Positions 6,718 to 14,067 of a stretch of 38,730 nucleotides of DNA are shown here, piece by piece; within the stretch, counting starts at the first letter, position 1, and the number at the start of each line of letters is the position of its first letter. The DNA lies in assembly GCF_014904815.1 (NCBI RefSeq), contig NZ_JACZFR010000066.1:1-38730 (forward strand), read 5' to 3'. The notes beneath the pieces are model-generated. The model was given only the letters and a program-made list of their open reading frames with translations, was not told where the DNA came from and did no database searches. The stretch comes from Microbulbifer taiwanensis (GTDB taxonomy: Bacteria > Pseudomonadota > Gammaproteobacteria > Pseudomonadales > Cellvibrionaceae). Made by a program: the position numbers and the translations under genes.

Positions 6718-7821
6718 TCAGCGGCCGGCGTAGAGCGCGCGCGGACGAATCAACCGCGGGGCCCGGTTGAACTCGTGGAAGTGTGAGATCCAGCCAAACA
6801 CGCGGCTGCAGGCAAACAGTGAAGTGAAATACTGCTCCGGAATACCCAGCGCCAGGTAGACGGCGCCCTTGTAGAATTCCAGGTTCGCGTAAATTTCCTT
6901 CCCGCGGCTACTAAAGACATCCTGGCAGGTCTCTTCCACCGCCATCAGGGTATCCATCAGCGTCTGCCACTCGGTGCCTTCACAGAACTGGCGCGCCATC
7001 GGCTTGAGAATGGCGGCGCGGGGGTCCAGGCGCTTGTATTCGCGGTGCCCCATGCCCATGATCTTGACCTTGTTGGCCAGGGCATCGCGCACCCAGCGGT
7101 CGGCTTTCTCCGGGCTGCCGATCTCGCGCGCCATCATCACGGCCGCCTCGTCGGCGCCGCCGTGCAGCGGGCCCGACAGGGCGCCCAGGCTGCCGGCAAT
7201 ACTGGCGCACAGGCTGGCGCCGGTGCTGGCGATGACCCGGCCGGCAAAGGTGCCGGCGTTGTAGCTGTGGTCCAGTTGCAGTATCTGGGTGGTATTGATG
7301 GCCCGAAGGGCCTGTTCGCCGGGCGCGGCGCCGTTGATGCCGTAGAGCAGCTTCTCCAGGAAGCCCAGGCCGGCCGGCACGGCAAAGACATCGCCGCCCC
7401 GGCTGAGGTTGTGCCAGATCCGCACGGCGGCATTGATGCGCGCGGCCAGGACCAGTCCAGGCACCCACTGCTCGTCCAGCCAGGCCGGCGGCTGCTGGGC
7501 CGGTGTCAGTTCGGCGATGGGCACCAGGGCCTGCAGCACGGACATCGGGTGGGTGTTGCGGGGCAGCTGCTCCAGCACCCGGCTCTCGACAGCGCTCAGT
7601 TCCGATTCGTCGGCCAGCCAGCGGTCCAGTGCCCGGCACTGGCTTTCATCCAGCCATTCACCGGTCATCAACCAGTTGAGCACGGCGGGAAAATCCCGCT
7701 TGACCAGGGACTCTATGGGCTCGCCGCGGTAGGTCAGCCGGCCTATGTCGCCCTCGACATTGGACAGTTCCGTCTGGCCGACGACGACCCCCTCCAGACC
7801 GGCGTTGATTTCCTCTACCAT
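6718..7821 (-). CDS. Citrate synthase / 2-methylcitrate synthase family protein
   Basis: This encodes 367 residues, the length of short type II citrate/methylcitrate synthases. These enzymes condense acetyl-CoA or propionyl-CoA with oxaloacetate. Conserved blocks are LDHSYNAGTFAGR (His185), GPLHGGADEA (His220, the oxaloacetate/acetyl-CoA site), GMGHREYKRLDPRA (His259) and the arginines at SRVFGW (340) and LIRPRALYAG. The catalytic aspartate, normally in NVDFYSG, is glutamate here (NLEFYKG, Glu315), a conservative but uncommon change. No prpB or aconitase gene is near, which speaks against a standard methylcitrate operon. It is divergent from a LysR regulator, the likely controller. The substrate is unsettled between acetyl-CoA and another acyl-CoA. 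Confidence 0.85.
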   Translation of the reverse strand: MVEEINAGLEGVVVGQTELSNVEGDIGRLTYRGEPIESLVKRDFPAVLNWLMTGEWLDESQCRALDRWLADESELSAVESRVLEQLPRNTHPMSVLQALVPIAELTPAQQPPAWLDEQWVPGLVLAARINAAVRIWHNLSRGGDVFAVPAGLGFLEKLLYGINGAAPGEQALRAINTTQILQLDHSYNAGTFAGRVIASTGASLCASIAGSLGALSGPLHGGADEAAVMMAREIGSPEKADRWVRDALANKVKIMGMGHREYKRLDPRAAILKPMARQFCEGTEWQTLMDTLMAVEETCQDVFSSRGKEIYANLEFYKGAVYLALGIPEQYFTSLFACSRVFGWISHFHEFNRAPRLIRPRALYAGR

Positions 7822-7871
7822 AACAGCCCCCTTTTATTTGCGATTTGGATAACACTATTAAAGAGCCGATC

Positions 7872-7906
7872 CAATTGTTAATCTAATTAAACTTTATAAA
7901 CAATTG
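7872..7906. promoter_or_regulatory. Inverted repeat in the citrate synthase/lysR divergent promoter
   Basis: CAATTGTT (7872-7879) and AACAATTG (7899-7906) are perfect inverted arms in an AT-rich 101-bp spacer between divergent genes. This is a natural position for a LysR-family binding site that controls both genes. The arms are 19 bp apart, so the site could alternatively be two half-sites. Binding is an inference. Confidence 0.45.
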
Positions 7907-7922
7907 ATCAGCTGGACTTATC

Positions 7923-8810
7923 ATGCGTCTGGAAAGCAGTGAAATACGTATCTTTCACTCGGTGGCCCGCTCCGGGGGCTTTCGCGCCGCCGCCCAGGAG
8001 CTGCACCTGACCCAGTCGGCGGTCAGCCAGGCGGTCAAGCAGCTGGAAGTGAAGCTGAACCAGCCGCTGCTGATTCGCGATAGACCCGTGCGCCTGACCC
8101 GCGCGGGTCGCCGCCTCTACCGTTACGTGGACGACCAGCTGCAACAGGAGCAGGCGGTGCTGGCCGATTTGTCGCAGCTGGCGCGCGGCCTGAACCAGCA
8201 GCTGAGCGTCGCCATCGACAGCACCAACAACCGCTTTGCCGGGGCGGACCTGATCCACGCCTTTAGCGGCCGCTGGCCGGAGGCCCGGTTGCGACTGGTG
8301 GAACAGCCCTCGCGCGCCATCGTCCAGGCGGTGATGAGCGGCGAGGTGGAGCTGGGCCTGGGGCCCTTCCAGACCCGCATGGAGCGCTTCAGCACCGAGC
8401 CCCTTTACGACGAACATCGCCTGTTGATGATCAGCCCCGCGCACCCGCTCTATCGCGCAACGATGACCGCCGAGGATCTGCAGCGCATCCCCCTGGTGGT
8501 GTCCTCACTGGACGAGCCGGACCAGCGGCCCTACCAGGCCAAGCTGCGCGACAACTTCCGCATGGTCTGGCAGATCAGCAGCCTGAACGTGCGCCTGAAT
8601 CTTATCGACCGGGGATTGGCCGTCGGCTATATCAGCACCGAGGTGACACGGCAGCTTCCGCAGATACAGCACTTCCGCGCGCTGCACGAATTCGACTTCG
8701 CCCGCATCGAACGCCAGGTGGGCCTGTTTTATCGCCGGGACAGGGACCTGAGCCCGGTGGCGCAGGATTTTATCGAGGTGTGCCGGCGCTACTGGCAGGC
8801 AGGCACTTGA
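7923..8810 (+). CDS. LysR-family transcriptional regulator
   Basis: This encodes 295 residues. The N-terminal winged helix-turn-helix is clear at residues 4-63 (FHSVARSGGFRAAAQELHLT followed by QSAVSQAVKQLE and RLTRAGRRLYRY). The remainder is a periplasmic-binding-protein-like effector domain with LSVAIDSTNN and VMSGEVELGLGPFQ. The gene is divergent from the citrate synthase family gene with 101 bp between them, so it most likely senses a related metabolite and controls that promoter and its own. The ribosome binding site is poor (GGACTT). The 3' end overlaps the decayed epimerase gene on the other strand by about 40 bp. Confidence 0.88.
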   Translation: MRLESSEIRIFHSVARSGGFRAAAQELHLTQSAVSQAVKQLEVKLNQPLLIRDRPVRLTRAGRRLYRYVDDQLQQEQAVLADLSQLARGLNQQLSVAIDSTNNRFAGADLIHAFSGRWPEARLRLVEQPSRAIVQAVMSGEVELGLGPFQTRMERFSTEPLYDEHRLLMISPAHPLYRATMTAEDLQRIPLVVSSLDEPDQRPYQAKLRDNFRMVWQISSLNVRLNLIDRGLAVGYISTEVTRQLPQIQHFRALHEFDFARIERQVGLFYRRDRDLSPVAQDFIEVCRRYWQAGT

Positions 8811-9477
8811 GCCCCCTGAGCGTCTCCTCCACCGCCAGATCCAGCGGCGTGACTTCTTCCCGGCCCAGCACCGATACCAGCTTTGTATTGTCCAACCGCA
8901 CCACTGTTGCCAGAGGTAGCGCATTTCCATCAGTTCGCGCAGGGTTTCCATGAAGGGGGCCCTCAGCCGGATAAGCCACCAGGGAAAATCCGCAATCTTC
9001 GGCCTACTGCCGGTACTTTTCTCCACCACACGACGAATGGCCTCCGCCATCTGGGAGCCATCGGCATCCCAGTGGCCGCCCAGGTGGTAACAGGCAAATG
9101 GCTCGAGGGTTTGGCGGCGCTGCAGCAGCTGCACCGTGGTGCGGGCCACATCCGGCAGGTAGGACCACTGGTGACCGACGCCGGGGCGACCCGGGTTGTT
9201 TATGCTGGCAACGGGGCGGCCCGGCTTGATCAGGCCCTGGGCAAACCAGTTGTTGCCCGCACGGGGGCCGAAGAAGTCACCGGCCCGCACTATCAGCACT
9301 CGCGCCCCGCTGTCGCCCACCCCCCTCTCTGCGTATTCACGCAGGTGCCGCTCCATTTCGACGCGGATGGCCCCCTTGCGGGTCTGCGGTCGCTGCGGCG
9401 ATTCCTCGCTCAGCAGCGGGAAGGCGTCGGGCCCGTAGTTGTAGACTATCGAGCGTTGCGGCCGTCCCAGCAGCCCG
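8770..9477 (-). pseudogene. Broken NAD-dependent epimerase/dehydratase (5' deleted and frameshifted)
   Basis: Read on the minus strand, the sequence gives the middle and end of an extended SDR. It runs IVYNYGPDAFPLL, ME.HLREYAERG, RVLIVRAGDFFGPRAGNNWF, GHQWSYLPDVARTTVQLL, FACYHLGGHWDADGSQMAEA and IADFPWWLIRLRAPFMETLR. Near 8900-8915 the frame slips, and the tail VVRLDNTKLVSVLGREEVTP continues in another frame to the stop at 8770. The Rossmann N-terminus with its GxxGxxG motif is absent: the frame runs into a LysR fragment at about 9450-9480. So the gene has lost its first 100 or so codons and also carries an internal frameshift. It is non-functional as written. Confidence 0.7.
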
Positions 9478-9819
9478 GCGGAACTCGAAGACCACGCCCT
9501 GATCGGTTACGACCAGCAGACCGACTTTATCCGCCAGGTCGCCAGGACCCTGCCCTCCGAGTTTGATCGCGAACGCTTTGCCCTCAGTGCCGACAGCGAC
9601 CTGGCGCAGCTGGCTATGATCCGCGCCGGGGCCGGCATAGGCGTCTGCCAGGTGCCGCTGGCCAAGCGGGACAAGAAATTGGTGAGAATCCTGTCCAAAC
9701 ACTTCTCGCTGCCGATGGACACCTGGGCGACCATGCACGAGGACCTGCGCAACAGCCCGCCCTGCCGCGCCGTTTTCGATGCGCTGTCGGACGGGTTGCA
9801 ACGGTACTTGTCGGATTGA
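9454..9819 (+). pseudogene. LysR-family regulator, C-terminal fragment only
   Basis: An open frame without a proper start gives RPSSPAELEDHALIGYDQQT, then RFALSADSDLAQLAMIRAGA, GIGVCQVPLAKRD, LVRILSKHFSLPMDTWATMH and EDLRNSPPCRAVFDAL, ending at TGA 9817-9819. This is the last third of a LysR effector-binding domain; the helix-turn-helix and hinge are missing. It joins head-on to the 5'-deleted epimerase on the opposite strand. That is what one deletion spanning the divergent promoter and both 5' ends of a LysR/epimerase pair would leave. Confidence 0.72.
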
Positions 9820-10217
9820 GCAGCCTTCCATCAATTACGCCCGCCGATTCTGATAGACACCCACAAGAACCAATCCGGTCCCAGAACACTGCGCGGTACA
9901 GCAGGCTGGGCCATAGTCGCTTGCAGTCATTAAGCCCAAGGAAAGCTGGGTGCGGCGCGACCTGAAAATCCGTATTCGCGCAGGTGCTGTTTGATCCCCT
10001 TATACCAGCGAGTCGCGCTGCCGGCTGAGTTCGAGCGCGACTAGAGAAAAACAAATCCATTAAAATTTTTCGCGAATGTTACGGAGTCATGAAGACACAT
10101 AAACTTCATTGACTTAACTCGGAAGCGTGCGTAGGTTGACCCCGCCTAATAAAGTGGTCCTATCATGGAAATAGTGGTCGGGACGAATCACTAATGGATA
10201 TTATTCAAGGAAAAAGG
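9820..10217. other. Gene-free stretch upstream of the duplicated-domain exported protein
   Basis: No coding frame here is convincing. A direct repeat AGTGGTC occurs at 10153-10159 and 10173-10179, 20 bp apart, just before the next gene and could be a regulator site. TTGACC at 10136-10141 with TATCAT at 10161-10166 is a weak promoter candidate with a long 19-bp spacer. The segment may contain old mobile-element debris, but I cannot identify any. Confidence 0.3.
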
Positions 10218-11642
10218 ATGAAGCTTCCAAAAATCTGCGCACTTCTTACTCTGTTTACCCTGGGTGTCAGTGGCACTGTCAACGCCGAGTTGGTAACCGT
10301 TCAGGTCTCGGCGACGGTAAACTACGTCAGCGATGCGGGCATGGTGCTCAGTGGCGCCGTACAACCAGGGGCGACGGTAACGGGTAGCTACACCTTTGAG
10401 ACCAACACCCCGGATGCCGATTACAGTCCGAGGTTTGGTCGCTACCGACACGCACCCGCAGTGGGCGGGCTCGATTTGACCGTTGCCGAGCTTACCATCA
10501 AGACAGATGCCGACGCCGTCAACGGCGAGTTCTCCGTGGATGTCATCAACGGAGACTATGAGGAAGGCTACCACGTTGCGAGCATTGACAATATCCAGCC
10601 CTTGGCCAACGGCGCGCATATTTATGACGCGGGTATCCATCTGCACAACTGGAACGGGACCAATGTGCTCATTTCCGACGCATTACCCGCGACGCCCCCG
10701 AAACCAGCACAGTTCGAGGAACGGCAGATCGCTATTGCGGGGAAAAGCGGCGATGATTATTTTCACTTCGAGGCCGAAATCAACAGTCTCGTAGTGAAGA
10801 GCACAGGTAACGCAACCCCAAGAACCTACACCCTGGTCGCCAGGGTCGAAGACATCTACGACCCGGCCGGACTGTTGCAGGGCGGTGTGGCTGTGGGCGA
10901 GACGGTCAATGGCAGCTACCAGCTTGAACCGACGTTGAGTGATAGGGAACCGTCACCGGAACGGGGGTACTACAAACACCCACTGGTGTCCGGTTACGGG
11001 TTTGAATTATCGGTCAGCGATCTGACCTTCTTGAGTGACAGTGCCGCAGCGCCTGTACGTGCGTCAATCGCGAACCGCGACAGTCATGACCTGTACGAGA
11101 TCTGGGCGGAGGGCGGCACTTCCAACGGCGGCTTCACGCTGAATGAGATTTTCATGCACCTTGACGATGCTTCCGCAACCGCCCTGTCTTCCGATGCCTT
11201 GATCCAGACCCCGGACCCGGCCAAATTTGATGGTCCCCGCGATCTGATCATCGCCGGCCGAAGTGCGAATGGGTCGGACTTTTTCCGTATACGTGCCCAG
11301 GTCCTATCCATCGCCGATTCCGTCGACGCCGCATCGGAACTGACGCTGCTGCCAACCGATGGCCAGTTCCTGCCTTCCCAGGAGTTCGATCTCGGCATCG
11401 CCCTCGCACCGGGGGAACATCCCGTCAGTATAGAGGGCTCGGTCAATGGCGATAACCACAGCTCCTGGTTCGGAAGCTGCCAGAAGCGCGGCAGCGAAAT
11501 AGATGGCGACTTCCTGATCTGTCCAAAGGCGCACTATCTGCTGGATTCCACCGCGGCACTGACCGTGGTCAATATCACCGTTACGCTGGAAGACGGCTCC
11601 AGCCGGAGTGCGCAGGTGAAGTGGGAACTTCTGCGCCGCTAA
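10218..11642 (+). CDS. Exported protein with two tandem homologous domains, unknown function
   Basis: This encodes 474 residues from ATG 10218 (AAGG at 10207-10210); an ATG at 10194 would only add residues before the signal peptide. The signal is KLPKICALLTLFTLGVSG, with cleavage predicted after VNA (residue 23). Two homologous units follow, at about residues 24-185 and 193-365. Each has a GSY strand near the start, a GRYRHAP or GYYKHPL motif, an SDAL segment and an IAG(K/R)S...F end. A C-terminal Ig-like beta domain holds one cysteine pair (GSCQK and LICPK). The domain resembles N-terminal modules seen in some PEP-CTERM-sorted proteins, but no PEP-CTERM tail is present. Probably periplasmic or extracellular; family not named. 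Confidence 0.72.
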   Translation: MKLPKICALLTLFTLGVSGTVNAELVTVQVSATVNYVSDAGMVLSGAVQPGATVTGSYTFETNTPDADYSPRFGRYRHAPAVGGLDLTVAELTIKTDADAVNGEFSVDVINGDYEEGYHVASIDNIQPLANGAHIYDAGIHLHNWNGTNVLISDALPATPPKPAQFEERQIAIAGKSGDDYFHFEAEINSLVVKSTGNATPRTYTLVARVEDIYDPAGLLQGGVAVGETVNGSYQLEPTLSDREPSPERGYYKHPLVSGYGFELSVSDLTFLSDSAAAPVRASIANRDSHDLYEIWAEGGTSNGGFTLNEIFMHLDDASATALSSDALIQTPDPAKFDGPRDLIIAGRSANGSDFFRIRAQVLSIADSVDAASELTLLPTDGQFLPSQEFDLGIALAPGEHPVSIEGSVNGDNHSSWFGSCQKRGSEIDGDFLICPKAHYLLDSTAALTVVNITVTLEDGSSRSAQVKWELLRR

Positions 11643-11660
11643 ACCCCCTCTTCCAATTCT

Positions 11661-11681
11661 GGGGCAGGTTCATCCTGCCCC
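11661..11681 (+). terminator. Terminator-like hairpin after the exported-protein gene
   Basis: GGGGCAGG, a 5-nt loop TTCAT, and CCTGCCCC form a perfect 8-bp GC-rich stem 19 bp after the stop at 11642. Only a weak U-run follows (GGTTATCT), so termination may be partial. Confidence 0.5.
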
Positions 11682-11709
11682 GGTTATCTCCCAGGCGAGA
11701 ACCTCGTTG

Positions 11710-12180
11710 ATGCCGTCTGCCGATTACCTGGGTGCACCCAACCCGCAGCTAGTGCTCTACCTGCCCCACCGCCCCCATGGCCTGGCGCAATTGATCGACC
11801 TCCCCTGCGCCCGGGCGCTGGTCGATGCCAACTCCAACCACTGGCGCAAGATAGTGACCCTGCTGGCCAAGATCGCGAGCCCGGTCGCCGACGACTGGCG
11901 CCACTACAGGGACGAACAGCTGTTCCGGCAGACGGCGCTCTGCTTTGCCCCCAGGCTGGTGGAGACAGGCTGCTGGCACTGGATTGGTGGCAGGGACAAT
12001 CTGCAGCGCTTCGATACCCTGCACCACAATGCGCAGCTGCTGACCGACGCGCCCGATATCTCCGTTGACGCAGACAGACGCCTGCTGCTGACGCCATACC
12101 CGGACTACCGGCAGCTCAGCAATGCGCTGGTGCGCCGTATTCGCTGCGCCCTAGGAGACCAGGGGTTCTACGGTAGCTGA
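11710..12180 (+). CDS. Conserved hypothetical protein (NSNHWRKI motif)
   Basis: This encodes 156 residues from ATG 11710; TTG at 11707 is an alternative that adds one residue. There is no signal peptide or membrane segment. Notable stretches are LYLPHRPHGLAQLIDLP, DANSNHWRKIVTLLAKIA, and the C-terminal TPYPDYRQLSNALVRRIR. I think this belongs to one of the DUF families of marine gammaproteobacteria (DUF6942 is possible) but cannot confirm it. The spacing to the DUF72 gene is 86 bp on the same strand, so they may share a transcript. It is probably cytosolic, with no known role. Confidence 0.6.
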   Translation: MPSADYLGAPNPQLVLYLPHRPHGLAQLIDLPCARALVDANSNHWRKIVTLLAKIASPVADDWRHYRDEQLFRQTALCFAPRLVETGCWHWIGGRDNLQRFDTLHHNAQLLTDAPDISVDADRRLLLTPYPDYRQLSNALVRRIRCALGDQGFYGS

Positions 12181-12266
12181 ACTGCCCACGGTGCTCGATC
12201 CGCACTGACAAATGGGTAGAATGTGCGCGGACAACGGACGCTCCCACTTATCGCTATCGCCGGACA

Positions 12267-13112
12267 ATGACACTCTCCTATTTTCTCGGCTGCCCGCTGT
12301 GGCAGCACCCCGACTGGAAGTCGCAGTTGCCGCAGGGCAACAGCGCGCTCGAGCGCTACAGCCAGGTGCTCAACTGCGTCGAGGGCAACACCACCTTCTA
12401 CGCCACCCCCAGCCGGGCGCAGTGCCGGCAGTGGCGCTCACAGGTGCATGACGACTTCCGCTTCCTGTTCAAGTTTCCGCGCGAGATCAGCCACGATCAG
12501 CTGCTGGCGAATACAGACGCCCAGGTGCGGGCCTTTCTGGAGATTCTCGCTCCGCTGGAGGATGTCCTCGGCCCCTTTCTGCTGCAGCTGCCGGCAAAAT
12601 TCGGGCCCGAGCACCTGGGCAACCTGTGGCGCTTTGTCGACGCCCTGCCCGCACCCCTGACCTGCACTGTCGAGGTGCGTCACAGGGACTTTTTCAGCAA
12701 GGGCGAAGCCGAGAAGGCCCTGAATCGCGGCCTGAGGGAAAGGAAGATCGCCCGGGTCTGCCTGGACAGCCGCGCCCTCTTCGCCGCGGCCCCGGACAGC
12801 GAAACGACCCGCGACGCCCAACGCAAGAAGCCCCGGGTCCCGGTGCACCTGCTGCCGGTCGAGGCGCCGCCGGTGATCCGCTATATCGGCCACCCCGACC
12901 TGGAGACCAACCGCCACTACCTGGCGCCCTGGGTTGAACGGGTCGGCGCCTGGATCGAGGCGGGGCAGCGCCCCTTTGTCTTTATGCATATGCCGGAAAA
13001 AGGCGGCGGCCTGTCCCTGGCCGGGCTCTGGAGTGCGCTGCTGAGCGAGCGGGTAGCGCAGCTGGATGCCCTGCGCCTCGAAAAAAACCAGCCGCAGATG
13101 GGCCTCTTCTAG
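12267..13112 (+). CDS. DUF72 / YecE-family protein
   Basis: This encodes 281 residues. The family signature is clear: an N-terminal FLGCPLWQH strand, LNCVEGNTTFYATPS (the conserved E-x-N-x-TFY block), RFLFKFPREISHD, GPFLLQLPAKFGPEHL and TCTVEVRHRDFF, with a late HMPEKGG stretch. DUF72 proteins adopt a TIM-barrel fold; their biochemical role is undefined. Length is normal. The short spacer and weak ribosome binding site suggest coupling with the upstream hypothetical gene. The next gene has its own promoter. Confidence 0.87.
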   Translation: MTLSYFLGCPLWQHPDWKSQLPQGNSALERYSQVLNCVEGNTTFYATPSRAQCRQWRSQVHDDFRFLFKFPREISHDQLLANTDAQVRAFLEILAPLEDVLGPFLLQLPAKFGPEHLGNLWRFVDALPAPLTCTVEVRHRDFFSKGEAEKALNRGLRERKIARVCLDSRALFAAAPDSETTRDAQRKKPRVPVHLLPVEAPPVIRYIGHPDLETNRHYLAPWVERVGAWIEAGQRPFVFMHMPEKGGGLSLAGLWSALLSERVAQLDALRLEKNQPQMGLF

Positions 13113-13127
13113 CGCCTGCGACCTTCC

Positions 13128-13133
13128 GTATAA
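13128..13133 (+). promoter_or_regulatory. Perfect -10 box before the HExxH-protein gene
   Basis: TATAAT lies 33 bp upstream of ATG 13167, in the short gap after the DUF72 gene. No good -35 is visible at the right distance, so the promoter would depend on the -10 or an activator. Confidence 0.4.
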
Positions 13134-13166
13134 TACGTCGCTCACAAGCACTGCCCGGGAGCAACA

Positions 13167-13991
13167 ATGCGCATCATCGCCCTTATCCTGATGTTCTGGA
13201 GCGCGGCGGCGGCCGCATCCGATTTCTACGCCAACCCGGAGCTGCAGCGACAGATGCCCGGCGCCTTTGCCCTGCAGCCGGAGGCGCGGGACTTTCTCGC
13301 GCCGGCATTCAGGCAGACACTGCAACACGGCGATGCACTGGTCGCAGCGATACGCAAGGACGCGCAACTAGAGAAAGCCATTGCGCAATTGGCCAGCCTG
13401 TCGATCGGTGAACAGATACCCTACCTGAAGCGCCTCTTTGCGCTGGAAACCGCAGTCATGGGCATAGCGCCACCGAAGCTGCTAATCGACAATCACAGTT
13501 ACCCGGGTCGCACCGCCTACTTCGATTTCGACCCGGAAAACCCGTCCACGGGTACCGTCTACCTGAACCCGGGCAAGCTGGCCGAGCGCGACAAATACGA
13601 TGCACTGGCATTCCTGATCCACGAGACCCGCCACTCCTACCAGTTCCAGCGTGCCTTCTCCGGCGATGTGGCAGCGAGAGACACGATTGCCGCCGGTTAT
13701 GCCGATGCATTCCGGGCCCAGAAATCTTTGAAGGGTTTTTCCTTCAGCGATTTCCTGACGCTGGTGAATGAATACGAGGCCTTCCAGTTCGGCAACTATG
13801 TGCTCGGCAGCTTGACCGACTGGCAGCTGGAAATGCCGGATATGGGTACTTTCGCCAGCCAGTTCGACACCGATGGAAAACTCAAGATCGACCTGATCCG
13901 GATGGCTGCAGAGGAATCCGACTCCAGCCTGCTGGAACGCTACAACCAGTTGGCAAAGGAACAGTATGAGCTCAGAAAGCGCGAGCGCTAG
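13167..13991 (+). CDS. Exported HExxH protein, putative zinc metallopeptidase
   Basis: This encodes 274 residues. A short signal peptide (residues 1-18, IIALILMFWSAAAAAS) is followed by a helical mature domain. LIHETRHSYQF at 150-160 contains HETRH, matching the HExxH zinc-peptidase signature with His152, Glu153 and His156. NEYEAFQFGN at 201-210 offers a downstream glutamate in the place typical of gluzincins. The family is not one I can name. GGGAG stands before ATG 13167. It is convergent with the cytochrome-like gene, with a hairpin between. Periplasmic or secreted peptidase activity is an inference from the motif; it could be a pseudo-peptidase. Confidence 0.65.
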   Translation: MRIIALILMFWSAAAAASDFYANPELQRQMPGAFALQPEARDFLAPAFRQTLQHGDALVAAIRKDAQLEKAIAQLASLSIGEQIPYLKRLFALETAVMGIAPPKLLIDNHSYPGRTAYFDFDPENPSTGTVYLNPGKLAERDKYDALAFLIHETRHSYQFQRAFSGDVAARDTIAAGYADAFRAQKSLKGFSFSDFLTLVNEYEAFQFGNYVLGSLTDWQLEMPDMGTFASQFDTDGKLKIDLIRMAAEESDSSLLERYNQLAKEQYELRKRER

Positions 13992-14016
13992 GTTGCACTG
14001 CAACCTCCGGTACCCG

Positions 14017-14035
14017 ATCGGGAGTTAGTCCCGAT
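14017..14035. terminator. Hairpin between convergent genes
   Basis: ATCGGGA, loop GTTAG, TCCCGAT gives a 7-bp stem between the ends of two convergent genes. It is a plausible bidirectional terminator, though the T-run on the plus side is short (TTCCCC). Confidence 0.4.
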
Positions 14036-14067
14036 TTCCCCAATACCGTTGCGCCGGCCCCATTCGT

